DNA of 64,000 bases from Candidatus Sulfopaludibacter sp. SbA3 (GTDB lineage Bacteria > Acidobacteriota > Terriglobia > Bryobacterales > Bryobacteraceae): NCBI GenBank assembly GCA_945890485.1, contig CAMDCN010000007.1, positions 62,001 to 126,000 of the forward strand. Direction: 5' to 3'. A model generated the notes under the pieces. It saw nothing but the letters and a program-made list of their open reading frames with translations. It was not told where the DNA came from and searched no databases. The position numbers and the translations under genes were made by a program. How positions within the stretch are numbered: position 1 is the stretch's first letter; each line of letters opens with the position of its first letter. Positions 16,661-25,138 of this stretch are shown here, piece by piece.

Positions 16661-16899
16661 GCCTGCACCAACCGGGTCAGCCGCGCCACTTCATCCCGCA
16701 ACGCGCAAAGGCGCGTATCCAAATCCTGCACCTTGCCTTCAATCGAAGTCGCCGGACTCATCAGCCCGAACATCGCGTCCCGCGCCAGATCGGACACACT
16801 GCGAGCCCCCCGTTTCTCACACAGAGCCCTTAGCTGCGAGTACTCCTCGTCCAGCAGGCGAATGCTCACAATCTTCGTTCGGCGCTTAATCATCGGCAT
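16657..16899 (-). CDS. Small ribbon-helix-helix protein with coiled-coil tail
   Basis: 80 aa. Residues 8-45 (VSIRLLDEEYSQLRALCEKRGARSVSDLARDAM) fit the CopG/Arc ribbon-helix-helix pattern: a short strand, then two helices. Residues 50-78 (SIEGKVQDLDTRLCALRDEVARLTRL) form heptads suitable for a coiled coil. It overlaps the nusG-like gene by 10 bases and the wza gene by 4, so it belongs to the EPS operon. It could be an operon autorepressor or an oligomerisation partner of the NusG paralogue. The DNA-binding strand (KIVSIRL) is present; the target is unknown. Confidence 0.7.
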   Translation of the reverse strand: MPMIKRRTKIVSIRLLDEEYSQLRALCEKRGARSVSDLARDAMFGLMSPATSIEGKVQDLDTRLCALRDEVARLTRLVQA

Positions 16900-17366
16900 G
16901 GTTCAATCCAGTTCCTATCCACTTCCACTGCCACCGCTCGCTGCAGCGTCTCAATGTTCACAACTACGCGATCGCGCCCCTCGGCGGATTGCAAAATTCC
17001 CTCTAAACCTTCCCAAGCCCCCGTCCGCAGCCGCACCCGCTGCCCCTCTTTCAAATACGGCCACGGCATCGCCGACCCGCCTTCCACCAGCCGCCGCATC
17101 GCCGTCATCTCGTGCTCTTCCACGGCGCCCACCACCTGCAGCACGCCCGGTGTCGAAATCACGGGCAAAAACCGGCCGTCCATCATCTGGCAGAAGACGT
17201 ACCCGCTGAACAGCGGCTCCTCCGTCACCCGCACCCGGTCGCTCCATCGCCTCTTCGTCTCGTACGTGGGCAAGAAACACTCGATCCCGCGCACCTCAAA
17301 ATTCGCCGCGCAACTCTTCTCGCCACGGCTCTTCACCCGCACCGCATACCAATCTCGCGAAATCAT
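16890..17366 (-). CDS. Specialised NusG paralogue (RfaH/LoaP/UpxY type), leader of EPS export operon
   Basis: 158 aa from the ATG at 17366 (a GTG at 17393 would add 9 residues). The NGN domain starts DWYAVRVKSRGEKSCAANFEVRGIECFLPTYE and has EEPLFSGYVFCQ. The C-terminal KOW motif is in LKEGQRVRLRTGAWEGLEGILQ. Such paralogues bind RNA polymerase to suppress termination over long surface-polysaccharide operons. It is the first gene of a fully overlapping four-gene unit with RHH, wza and wzc, which fits that role. It is not housekeeping NusG, because no secE or rplK neighbours are present. Binding site (ops or dfn hairpin) was not identified. Confidence 0.85.
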   Translation of the reverse strand: MISRDWYAVRVKSRGEKSCAANFEVRGIECFLPTYETKRRWSDRVRVTEEPLFSGYVFCQMMDGRFLPVISTPGVLQVVGAVEEHEMTAMRRLVEGGSAMPWPYLKEGQRVRLRTGAWEGLEGILQSAEGRDRVVVNIETLQRAVAVEVDRNWIEPCR

Positions 17367-17428
17367 AACAGGCTTCGCCCCTTCAAGTCCCACCGCAGCG
17401 GATGGGCTTGTTAACTGATGTACATTTA

Positions 17429-17458
17429 GTTCTAGCTGTGATGTATGCCAAGTGTCAA
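17429..17458 (-). promoter_or_regulatory. Candidate sigma-70 promoter for the EPS export operon
   Basis: Read on the minus strand, TTGACA (17458-17453) is followed after 18 bases by TAGAAC (17434-17429), a perfect -35 and a weak -10. Transcription would start near 17420, some 50 bases before the nusG-like ATG. The region is the only gap between that gene and the divergent secreted protein. Recognised by eye only. Confidence 0.4.
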
Positions 17459-17503
17459 TCGAAAACCTGAATCGACACCATAAATTCGTACTACTACATT
17501 TCT

Positions 17504-18475
17504 ATGAAACGCTTAGCCGGTCTCTTACTCTCTACCCTATCTGTGGCAGCCGCAGCCGCTATCTTGTTCATTGCCGGACCGGATAAACCAACTGATATTG
17601 CAACCGACCCGCTCAATCCGTTTCATTGGGCCGACGCCGCCGAAGCAGAGGCCGATCCCCAATTTGCCGAGGAAAGGTTTCTCGAAGCCGCCCGCAAAGG
17701 TCCCAACGTCCCCGCCATCCTCATCCGCGTGGCGAATTTCTACGTCGCCCGCAACGAGTACAACAAGGCCCTACCCTACCTAATGCGAATAATCTCGCTC
17801 ACACAGGCCTACAACGGAATTATTTTCAACTACTACCTCCGCGCCGGCGTCCCCCTCGCTGCGCTGATTCCCCCCGATTCCAAACAATCAGCGGCATTTT
17901 TGTATCACCTGATGGCCCGGCGTCACCCCGAAAGCGCCGAAGTATGGAAAGTCCTCGAAAGCAAAAACCAAACCGATCCCACCCTCACCCGCGACTGGAT
18001 CAATCACCAATTTGAGTTACGCCATTATGCAGAGGCCAATACCGTCTGGAAAAAATTCTCCCCGCTCGAGAAACCCTCGCTCTTGGATTGGCGTTTCACC
18101 AAGCACGATCACGTCGAGGTCACCGAAAACCCGATCACCTTACGTTTTGACGGAACGGCAAACTCCGACTTCCGCCACATCACAAGGAACTATGTTTTGA
18201 CCCCCGGGAAATATCGTTTGAATGTGGATTGGGAGTCCGCGCGCATCACGACGAACGAGGGCCCCTTCGTTCAGGTGCTAGGCCAGGCAATCCCTGCATT
18301 ACTGGGGACAAACGCGCGTAAGACGGACCACCTCGACTTCGTGGTACCGGTCGGGCAGCCCGTCGTCACCGTGACCATTATTCGTCGCCCTTCGCAAAAA
18401 TTCGACAACAAAATTCAAGGCACCCTCACCATCCACAAAATCGAAATCACCCCCTCTAGTCCCGATCGACAATAG
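17504..18475 (+). CDS. Secreted/membrane-anchored TPR-like protein next to EPS operon
   Basis: 323 aa. N-terminal signal or anchor at about 4-25 (AGLLLSTLSVAAAAAILFIAG). Residues 50-170 look like irregular tetratricopeptide helices (AEERFLEAARKGPNVPAILIRVANFYVARNEYNKALPYLMRII). Residues 200-310 are beta-rich and resemble a carbohydrate-binding-like sandwich (ITLRFDGTANSDFRHITRNYVLTPGKYRLNVDW). It is transcribed divergently from the nusG-like gene, 137 bases away. Proteins of this layout are often found beside exosortase or EPS loci, so a scaffold or assembly role in the periplasm is inferred. No enzyme motif is visible. Confidence 0.6.
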   Translation: MKRLAGLLLSTLSVAAAAAILFIAGPDKPTDIATDPLNPFHWADAAEAEADPQFAEERFLEAARKGPNVPAILIRVANFYVARNEYNKALPYLMRIISLTQAYNGIIFNYYLRAGVPLAALIPPDSKQSAAFLYHLMARRHPESAEVWKVLESKNQTDPTLTRDWINHQFELRHYAEANTVWKKFSPLEKPSLLDWRFTKHDHVEVTENPITLRFDGTANSDFRHITRNYVLTPGKYRLNVDWESARITTNEGPFVQVLGQAIPALLGTNARKTDHLDFVVPVGQPVVTVTIIRRPSQKFDNKIQGTLTIHKIEITPSSPDRQ

Positions 18476-18492
18476 ACCCAGGAGGATTCCAA

Positions 18493-18674
18493 ATGCCGCC
18501 CATCACCCTATCCCCATCGCGCCAAGCAGAAGGGGAGCGTTTCCCCAAGAGAACGGCCCAGCCCTCGCCGAATCCGTAGCCGCAATCGACGCAGCCATAG
18601 CGGAAGTCGAAACTAGCGGCGCCATACCCTTCGAAGAGTTCAAACGCGCCATCCGCCGAGACTACGGCCTTTAG
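18493..18674 (+). pseudogene. Possible frameshifted small gene (antitoxin-like C-terminus)
   Basis: An AGGAGG site (18479-18484) precedes an ATG at 18493 whose frame stops after 28 codons. In another plus frame the same stretch reads [35 protein letters not shown] and ends at a TAG at 18672-18674; this looks like a genuine C-terminus of a small helical protein. The two frames differ by a single missing base (or two extra). It lies between the TPR-like gene and the convergent rlmN, whose stop overlaps its own. A sequencing error would give the same picture. Confidence 0.3.
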
Positions 18675-19699
18675 TGAATCTGCACGAACTCGGTAGCCGC
18701 CATCTTCTTCAACTGCCCGCAAGCCGCATAAATATCTCGACCACGCGGCTTCCGCACGAAGCAAGGGAGCTTTTCCATCACGGTGGAATGGAACAAAGCC
18801 ACTTTTTCATCGCTCGGCGTCTCATACGGGATCCCCGGACCCGGATTCAAAGCAATCAAATTCACCTTAGCCCGGATATTCGCGAGCAATTTCGTCACCC
18901 GTTTCGCATCCGCCACCGAATCATTTACGCCCCCCAGCAACACATATTCAAACGTGATGTGCTCCCGCGGCTTCAGCGGAAAAGCCCTGCAAACCTCAAT
19001 TAAATCAGCCAGATGGTACTTCCGCGTGATCGGCATGATCTCCCGCCGTTGTTCCTCCGTCGAAGCATTTAAAGAGATAGCTAATTTCGGGCGAATATTT
19101 TCCTTGCCTAACTCTTCAATTTTGGGTATGATTCCAGCAGTCGAGATTGTCATCCGGCGAGGAGAAAATCCCACGCCTTTATCGTCACAAATAATTTTTG
19201 TGGCTTTAATGACATTTTTCAAATTCAGAAGCGGTTCGCCCATACCCATCATGACAATATTTACATGTTGGGACTGCGGATCCAGCCCGTGCTTACTACA
19301 AACGTAGAGCACTTGACCGACGATCTCACCGGCTGACAGGTTCCGTTCGAGGCCCATTTTGGCGGTCAGGCAGAACTGGCAATCGACGGGGCAGCCGACT
19401 TGGGATGAGATGCAGAGGGTATCGCGCCGCTCGTCGGGCATGAGCACAGTTTCGACGGTCTTGCCATCTGTAGGCAAGGAAAGGAGATACCGAGTCGTGC
19501 CATCCGACGAGGTATAGGTTTCCGAGGCGGTCAGAGTCCCGACTTCGAGCCCCGAGCGCATCCCGACCGGAAGCGCGGTAACGGTATCCAGACTCTCGAC
19601 GCGTTGCCGGTAGAGGGCATCGTAGAGTTGTTTAGCCCGGAAGGCCGGAGCGTCCCCGAGGGCCCGCCGCAAATCCAATTCATCCATTCCGAGCAACAT
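18671..19699 (-). CDS. rlmN: 23S rRNA (adenine-2503-C2)-methyltransferase, radical SAM
   Basis: 342 aa, within the normal RlmN range. It methylates C2 of A2503 in 23S rRNA (and tRNA A37 in some species) by radical SAM chemistry. The radical SAM cluster motif CPVDCQFC (Cys-x3-Cys-x2-Cys) follows TLCISSQVG near residue 100, GMGEPLLN is present, and the C-terminal methyl-carrying Cys is in IYAACGQL. The N-terminal domain [25 protein letters not shown] is typical. Two starts are possible (19699 and 19687); the first has GGAAGG close upstream. Its upstream flank is the mosaic repeat region, so where its promoter lies is unclear. Confidence 0.93.
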   Translation of the reverse strand: MLLGMDELDLRRALGDAPAFRAKQLYDALYRQRVESLDTVTALPVGMRSGLEVGTLTASETYTSSDGTTRYLLSLPTDGKTVETVLMPDERRDTLCISSQVGCPVDCQFCLTAKMGLERNLSAGEIVGQVLYVCSKHGLDPQSQHVNIVMMGMGEPLLNLKNVIKATKIICDDKGVGFSPRRMTISTAGIIPKIEELGKENIRPKLAISLNASTEEQRREIMPITRKYHLADLIEVCRAFPLKPREHITFEYVLLGGVNDSVADAKRVTKLLANIRAKVNLIALNPGPGIPYETPSDEKVALFHSTVMEKLPCFVRKPRGRDIYAACGQLKKMAATEFVQIH

Positions 19700-19940
19700 C
19701 TTCCTTCCAGGTTACCCCACCCCACCGCCAGCCCCTAGCCCAATCCCAACCAAGACCAACCCGAACCCGCACCGACAGCCCGTCCGACCACACCACAAGC
19801 AACCCAGCGCCAACGGTCTCCGCCAACCAATGCCAGCCACTAACCCAACCCCGGCCAAGCCCAACCACCAGACACGATCGCCGCCAACCCGAAGCCCGCG
19901 CCTGCAGACCGCCCGACCACACCAACCAGCACACCGAGAC

Positions 19941-20076
19941 CAAAGCCTCCAAACCACCGGCCTACCCAAACCCGGCGAGGCCAACCCGAAGGTGAACCGG
20001 CAAACTGCCGACCAAACCAACTCGCACAACGTGGCCAAAGCCCCAACCCAACCGCACAGATCCCCAAACGACACCG
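19941..20076 (+). repeat. Mosaic module B, copy 1
   Basis: About 135 bases running from AAAGCCTCCAAACCACCGG to CCCCAAACGACACC, including the CGGCAAACTGCCG hairpin at 19998-20010 and the AACTCGCACAACG segment. It is nearly identical to copies at 20350 and 20840. Confidence 0.75.
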
Positions 20077-20349
20077 CCAACCAACACCAGGCCACCGCCC
20101 CACCCAAACTCGCCGCGGCACGCCGGGGCATCGAGCCCCACCGCACCGCCAGCCGCCAACCCGAACCCGCACCTGCAAACCGTCCGACCACACCAACCCG
20201 CACACCGAGACCAAGGCGTCCAAGCCGCCGGCATACCAAAACCCGCCGCGGTACGCCGGGGCGTCGAGACCCACCAGCAGCCACGACCCCTGCCAACCCG
20301 AAGCCGCACCTGCGGACTGTCCGACCACACCAACCCGGCAGACCGTGAC

Positions 20350-20486
20350 CAAAGCCCGCAAGCCACCGGCTTACCCAAACCCGGCCGAGGCCAACCCGAA
20401 GGTGAACCGGCAAACTGCCGACCACACCAACTCGCACAACGAGGCCAATGCCCCAACCCAGCCGCACAGATCCCCAAACGACACAA
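20350..20486 (+). repeat. Mosaic module B, copy 2
   Basis: Same order of segments as copy 1, with the CGGCAAACTGCCG hairpin at 20408-20420. Offset from copy 1 is about 410 bases. Differences are scattered substitutions and a one-base insertion (CCGGCCGAGG for CCGGCGAGG). Confidence 0.75.
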
Positions 20487-20839
20487 CCAATACCAGGCCA
20501 CCGGCCCACCCAAACCCGCTGCGGCACGCCGGGGCATCGAGCCCCGCCGTACCGCCAGCCGCCAATCCAATCCCGGCCGAGACCAACCCCCAGACACGAT
20601 CTCTGCCAACCCGAAGTCTGCGTCTACAGACCTCCCGGCCACACCAGCCCGCACACCGAGGCCAAAGCCTCCAAACCACCGGCTTACCCAAACCCGGCGA
20701 GGTAAGCCGAGGCGTCGAGCCCCGCCGCACTGCCAGCCTCCAACACAATCCCGGTCGAGACCCACCAGCAGCCACGACCTCTGCCAACCCGAAGCCGCAC
20801 CTGCGGACTGTCCGACCACACCAACCCGCACACCGAGAC

Positions 20840-20972
20840 CAAGGCCTCCAAACCACCGGCTTACCCAAACCAGGCGAGGCCAACCCAAAGGTGAACCGGC
20901 AGACTGCCGACCAAACCAACTCGCACAACGAGGCCAAAGCCCCAGACCAACCGCACACATCCTCAAACGACC
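20840..20972 (+). repeat. Mosaic module B, copy 3
   Basis: Third copy with the hairpin as CGGCAGACTGCCG at 20897-20909. The end has drifted (CATCCTCAAACGACCC). Shorter derivatives of the same tail recur near 21100-21175 and 21300-21395 with ACCTATACCCAAAAGACCCG inserted. Confidence 0.7.
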
Positions 20973-21437
20973 CAGCTAATCAACGCCAAACTACCGGCCT
21001 ACCCAAACCGCTGAGGCCCGGCGGGGCATCCACGACCAGCCGCCAACCCGAACCCGCACACGAGGACCGGCCCACCAACCCACCCGGCACACCGTCACAA
21101 AAGCCCCAGCCCAACCGCACCTATACCCAAAAGACCCGGCTAACCAACGTCAAACCACGGGCCTACCCGAACCGCTGCGGCACGCCGGGGCATCGAGCCC
21201 CGCCGCACCGCCAGCCGCCAACCCAATCCCAGCCGAGATCAACCGGCAGACGCAATCGCCGCCAACCCGAATCCGCACACGAAGACCGGCCCACCAAACC
21301 ACCCGGCACGCCGTCACCCAATCCCCCAGACCAACCGCACCTATACCCAAAAGACCCGGCTAGCCAACGCCAAACCACCGGCCTACCCAAACCGCCGCGG
21401 CACGCCGGGGCATCGAGCCCCGCCGCACCGCCAGCCA

Positions 21438-22373
21438 CTAACCCAATCCCGGAACCCCGCCCAACCCCTTAGCAGTCGTCACCCCGCGCACAATCGCCTG
21501 ACCCACCACGTCCGCCGCCGCCACGCCCAGCGCGCTCAGGTTCACCGTCTCCTCACCCAACGACAACGCGATCACAATGTCCCCGTCGCTCATCGTGTGC
21601 CCCGGACTCAACGCCCGCAAAACCCCCGCCTGCGCCATCTTCGCCAAACGCGTCGCCCCCACCTTGCTCAGCTTCGCGTTCGTCGCCACCACCACCAGCG
21701 TCGTGTTCCCGCCCGTCAACCCGCCTTCCCTGCCCCCACGCATCAACAGCTCCGTGTCCACCAACTCCGAACTCGCCGGCGAATGCCGCGCCCCCGCCAC
21801 CAACTTCCCCGTCCGCGGATCCCGCACGTCGCCAAACGCGTTCACCACCGCCAAAGCCGCCACCTTCACCTTGCCCATCTCGTGCCCCGCCGTACCCACC
21901 CCGCCCTTCATCGCCTGACCCATCCCAAGCAGCTTTCCCACCGTCGCCCCCGTTCCGGCTCCAATGCTCCCTTCCACCACCGGACCCGCCGTCGCCGCTT
22001 TCGCCGCAGCCACCCCCATCTCCCGCGTCGGCCGCACATCGCTCTTCCCAATCCGCAGGTCAAACAGGATCGCCGACGGCACAATCGGCACCCGCAGCTC
22101 ACCCACGGCGAAACCCACGCCCTTCTGCTCCAAATAGTTCCGGACCCCGCTCGCCGCCTCTAGGCCAAACGCGCTGCCCCCGCAGAACACAATCCCATGC
22201 ACCAACCCCGTCACATGCAGCGGGCTCATCGTGTCGAACTCCTGCGTCCCCGTCGCCGCCCCGCCGATGTCGACCCCGGCGACCGCCCCGCCCTCGCACA
22301 GAATCACGGTACACCCCGTCAACGCCTCGAAATCGGACGCGTGGCCTACCTTAATTCCCGGAATCTGAGTCAT
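21438..22373 (-). CDS. P1/S58-family peptidase (DmpA / L-aminopeptidase-D-esterase-like)
   Basis: 311 aa from the ATG at 22373, which has GGTGGG just before it; a longer frame to 22442 would run into the divergent mlaE start. The family self-cleaves to two chains, and the new N-terminal Ser/Thr is the nucleophile. The expected junction is in GLTGGNTTLVVVATNAKLSK near residue 230. N-terminal MTQIPGIKVGHAS and HGIVFCGGSAFGLEAA are typical. Substrates in the family include N-terminal D-amino-acid amides and beta-peptides; here the substrate is unknown. No signal peptide. The 3' end merges into the mosaic repeat. Confidence 0.85.
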   Translation of the reverse strand: MTQIPGIKVGHASDFEALTGCTVILCEGGAVAGVDIGGAATGTQEFDTMSPLHVTGLVHGIVFCGGSAFGLEAASGVRNYLEQKGVGFAVGELRVPIVPSAILFDLRIGKSDVRPTREMGVAAAKAATAGPVVEGSIGAGTGATVGKLLGMGQAMKGGVGTAGHEMGKVKVAALAVVNAFGDVRDPRTGKLVAGARHSPASSELVDTELLMRGGREGGLTGGNTTLVVVATNAKLSKVGATRLAKMAQAGVLRALSPGHTMSDGDIVIALSLGEETVNLSALGVAAADVVGQAIVRGVTTAKGLGGVPGLG

Positions 22374-22416
22374 CCCACCAGAGTGGCACAAGCCGCCTGT
22401 GCTAGCATCGGAACGG

Positions 22417-23175
22417 ATGCTGGACTGGCTGAAATCGCCCATCCTTACTTTTCAAGAGTTCGTAACCCTCGCTGGACGCGCCTCGCTAAACGTCTTCCGG
22501 CGACCGTTCTATGGTCAGGACCTGTTCCTGCAAATGGACACCATCGGCGTTGGCAGCCTGCCCATCACCGTGCTCATTGGATTCTTCTCCGGCGTGATCA
22601 TGGCGCTGCAGATGTCCCGCGCCCTCTCGCAGTACGGCGCCACGGGCCAAGTCGGTCAGATCACAGCGATAACCCTCGTCCGCGAAATGGGCCCGGTGCT
22701 CACCGCGCTGCTCATCGCCGGACGTAACGCCTCCGGCATAGCCTCCGAACTCGGCTCGATGAAAGTGTCTGAGCAGATCGACGCCATGCGCGCCCTCGGC
22801 ACCGACCCCGTCAAGAAACTCGTCACGCCCCGGCTCCTCGCCATGTGCGTCACCCTGCCGCTGCTGACGATCATCGCCGACTTCGTTGGCATCGTCGGCG
22901 GATACATCGTCGCAGTCCCGCTGCTCCGCCTGACGACCGGCTCCCAATATTGGAACAACGCCTGGCGATCGCTCGAATATAACGACATCGCCCAAGGCCT
23001 CATCAAGCCGCTTCTGTTCGCCTTCATCATCGCCCTCGTCGGCTGCCTCTACGGCATGCGGACCAGCGGCGGAACGCAGGGCGTGGGGCGCGCGACTACA
23101 CAGGCCGTCGTCGTCGCCAGCGTCTGGATTTTCGTCATCACTGCGCTGATTACGCGCATCTTCGTGAACCTTTAA
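22417..23175 (+). CDS. mlaE: MlaE-like ABC transporter permease (phospholipid transport)
   Basis: 252 aa from ATG 22417 (GGAACGG upstream); a GTG at 22399 is possible. Five to six TM segments and the MlaE signature GPVLTALLIAGRNASGIASELGSMKVSEQIDAMRALGTDP are clear. It is the inner-membrane permease of an MCE-type lipid transporter, working with MlaF and MlaD to move phospholipids between membranes. The stop overlaps the mlaF start (TAATG). It diverges from the P1 peptidase gene with 43 bases between the starts. MlaB and MlaC partners were not seen in the window. Confidence 0.9.
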   Translation: MLDWLKSPILTFQEFVTLAGRASLNVFRRPFYGQDLFLQMDTIGVGSLPITVLIGFFSGVIMALQMSRALSQYGATGQVGQITAITLVREMGPVLTALLIAGRNASGIASELGSMKVSEQIDAMRALGTDPVKKLVTPRLLAMCVTLPLLTIIADFVGIVGGYIVAVPLLRLTTGSQYWNNAWRSLEYNDIAQGLIKPLLFAFIIALVGCLYGMRTSGGTQGVGRATTQAVVVASVWIFVITALITRIFVNL

Positions 23176-24050
23176 TGGCGCGCAACGAAGCCAAAGAGCG
23201 CCGCTGCATCCTCAAATTCGAGGATGTCTCCCTCCAATTCGACCAAGCCGACCCGGTGCTCGACAAGGTCTCCTTCGAGATCTGGAGCGGCGAAACGCGG
23301 ATCATTCTCGGCGCCGCCGGCTCTGGTAAGACGGTCATGATGAAGATCGCGCTGGGCCTTCTGAAGGCTTCTAGCGGACGTGTCTCCGTCATGGGCCAGG
23401 ACGTCACAAACTTCGACGAACGCCAATGGTATGAGGTCCGTTCGCATATCGGCGTCCTTTTTCAGGAGGGCGGACTGTTCGACTCCCTGACCATTGAAGA
23501 GAACGTCGCGTATCCGCTTCTGAACCAAGCCCGCTTCATGACCGACGGCAAAAAACCAACGCTCGATACCGTCCGCCCCGACGTTCAGGAAGCCCTGAAC
23601 TTCGTCGAATTGGGCAATACATTGAATAAATTCCCGTCAGAACTTTCCGGAGGAATGCGCCGCCGCGTCGGCATCGCCCGTGGCAGCGTCGCTGATCCGG
23701 ACCTGTTTCTCTACGACTCGCCGACCGCCGGCCTCGACCCGATTACCGCCAATACGATCATCGCCCTGCTAATAAAAGATCGCGAAATGCGAAATACTAC
23801 CGCCGCGATTATCACCCATCGCTTTCAGGACGGGCATCTGTTAGCCAATTTCCGCTACAATCCGGAGAAGGACCGCTTAGAGCGATTGCCCGCCAACTCC
23901 CCTTTGCGAGAGAGAACTAAATTCATGGTTATGAAAGAAGGCCGTCTTGTCTTCGAGGGACCCGAGGCCGAACTCGACGCCTCGGTCGATCCCTATATCT
24001 CCAAGTTCTCCATGCATCCGGCCCAGAACCCGGAAAGAAAAGTTTCCTAA
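23175..24050 (+). CDS. mlaF: MlaF-like ABC transporter ATP-binding protein
   Basis: 291 aa, somewhat longer than E. coli MlaF (269). Walker A is GAAGSGKT near residue 50, Q-loop LFQEGGLFDSLTIEENVAYPL, signature LSGGMRRRVGIAR, Walker B LFLYDSPTAGLDP and the switch His in IITHRFQDG. The GMRRRVG form of the signature is typical of MlaF-type ATPases. A segment at about 215-250 (DGHLLANFRYNPEKDRLERLP) is an insertion relative to the E. coli protein. It powers MlaE and is translated in an overlapping operon. Confidence 0.9.
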   Translation: MARNEAKERRCILKFEDVSLQFDQADPVLDKVSFEIWSGETRIILGAAGSGKTVMMKIALGLLKASSGRVSVMGQDVTNFDERQWYEVRSHIGVLFQEGGLFDSLTIEENVAYPLLNQARFMTDGKKPTLDTVRPDVQEALNFVELGNTLNKFPSELSGGMRRRVGIARGSVADPDLFLYDSPTAGLDPITANTIIALLIKDREMRNTTAAIITHRFQDGHLLANFRYNPEKDRLERLPANSPLRERTKFMVMKEGRLVFEGPEAELDASVDPYISKFSMHPAQNPERKVS

Positions 24051-24064
24051 GAAAAAAATTTCCT

Positions 24065-25138
24065 ATGCCATCTGCAAGCAAAGTCTCTTGGGCGCAGCTT
24101 CGGGTCGGGGTGATGGCGTTCGTCGCGCTCGCCATCCTGTTCGTCCTGGTGTTCCTCCTCACTGGCAACAAGAGCCTCTTCAGTAAGGAGGTGGTGGTGT
24201 ATACGCTGCTGGACGATTCGGCGGCGATCACGGAAGGATCGGCGGTCCGGCTGAATGGGATTTTGATCGGGAAGATCGCGAAGGTCGGGCTGAGCGGCGA
24301 GAACATCCCCAATAGAATTATTCGTTTGGAGCTGGCTATCGACGCGGATAAGCTGGGTTCGATTCCTTCGGATTCAGTCGCAGCGGTGGGGGCCGAGAAC
24401 CTGCTCGGCACGAAATATATCAACATTAAGAAAGGTAAATCTGGCTCTCCTGTGCCGGCTGGCGGCGAGATCAAGAGCCTTGATACCCGCGAATTCCAGG
24501 ACCTGGTGAATGCGGCTTACCCTTCGCTACAGTCCCTCCAGAAGATTGTGGAGCGTGTCGACAACATTGTCGGAATGGTGGAGAAGGGGAAAGGCTCAAT
24601 CGGCAAGTTGCTATCGGACGACGAGCTGTATCAGCGGTTGGTTAGCACCGTCGCGGAAGTGCAGAGCATCACGGCCAATCTGGGGAGTGGACGCGGGACA
24701 ATCGGCAAATTGCTGAATGATGACGCCATCTATGAGGATCTGCGGACTACGTTGAAGAAGACTGACACGCTGATCGACGAGCTTCAGGCCGGCAAAGGCA
24801 CGGCGGGCAAACTGCTGAAAGACCCGGCGCTCTATGACGAGTCGAAGCAGACCATCGCCGAGCTGCGGAAGACGATCGATGGGATCAACCGAGGCGAGGG
24901 TACCGCTGGCAAGCTCATGAAGGACGACGCTTTGTACAAGAACATGAATCAGCTGGTGACCCGGCTTGATTCGGTCGTCGAACGGCTGCAGAGCGGTCAA
25001 GGCACCATGGGTCAGCTGATGGTAAACCCGCAGATGTATGAGTCGATGAACGGAACGATGAAGGAGATGAACTCCTTCATGAAAGATTTCCGGGCAAACC
25101 CGAAGAAGTTCCTCACAATTCAGCTCAAGTTGTTCTAA
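24065..25138 (+). CDS. mlaD: MlaD-like MCE protein with five C-terminal repeats
   Basis: 357 aa, about twice the length of E. coli MlaD (183). N-terminal anchor at about 17-37 (FVALAILFVLVFLLTGN); MCE domain at about 40-130 (AITEGSAVRLNGILIGKIAKVGL, VGAENLLGTKYINI). The extra C-terminal part carries five repeats of 33-35 residues around a G-x-G-(S/T)-x-G-(K/Q)-L core, starting near 174, 207, 242, 276 and 310, each followed by an Asp-x-x-(L/I/M)-Tyr helix. These probably form a helical stalk or barrel extending the MCE ring into the periplasm. Its stop overlaps the next gene's ATG (TAATG). Confidence 0.88.
   Translation: MPSASKVSWAQLRVGVMAFVALAILFVLVFLLTGNKSLFSKEVVVYTLLDDSAAITEGSAVRLNGILIGKIAKVGLSGENIPNRIIRLELAIDADKLGSIPSDSVAAVGAENLLGTKYINIKKGKSGSPVPAGGEIKSLDTREFQDLVNAAYPSLQSLQKIVERVDNIVGMVEKGKGSIGKLLSDDELYQRLVSTVAEVQSITANLGSGRGTIGKLLNDDAIYEDLRTTLKKTDTLIDELQAGKGTAGKLLKDPALYDESKQTIAELRKTIDGINRGEGTAGKLMKDDALYKNMNQLVTRLDSVVERLQSGQGTMGQLMVNPQMYESMNGTMKEMNSFMKDFRANPKKFLTIQLKLF

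Larger units (their letters stand above)
19712..21462. repeat. T-depleted mosaic repeat region (~1.75 kb)
   Basis: The whole interval between rlmN and the P1 peptidase gene is built from shuffled, imperfect copies of a few modules. The plus strand is extremely C/A-rich and T-poor (2 of 60 and 3 of 60 T in the lines at 20101 and 20161). Because every stop codon contains T on one strand and A on the other, both strands stay open for hundreds of codons; those frames have no protein-like features and are not called. Modules include a GGGGC-ATCGA-GCCCC hairpin (best copies near 20125, 20531, 21187, 21407), a CGGCA-AAC-TGCCG hairpin (19998, 20408, 20897), and a CCGACCACACCAACCCGCAC segment. Origin and function are unknown. 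Confidence 0.85.

Noticed and set aside
19962-20966. Long minus-strand frame of 334 codons in the repeat region
   Set aside because: Gly/Trp/Val/Arg-rich read-through of the same repeats; A-depletion on that strand removes stop codons. No protein-like features.
19712-21462. CRISPR array
   Set aside because: Repeats are long, imperfect and irregularly spaced, without unique spacers or cas genes.
20345-21472. Long plus-strand frame of 375 codons in the repeat region
   Set aside because: Composed of Pro/Asn/Thr/Arg low-complexity text from T-depleted repeats; no ribosome site, no domain, and the opposite strand is equally open.
24000-24300. Replication origin at the skew switch
   Set aside because: No dnaA, dnaN or gidA neighbours and no DnaA-box cluster noticed; the switch lies inside mlaF/mlaD coding sequence.
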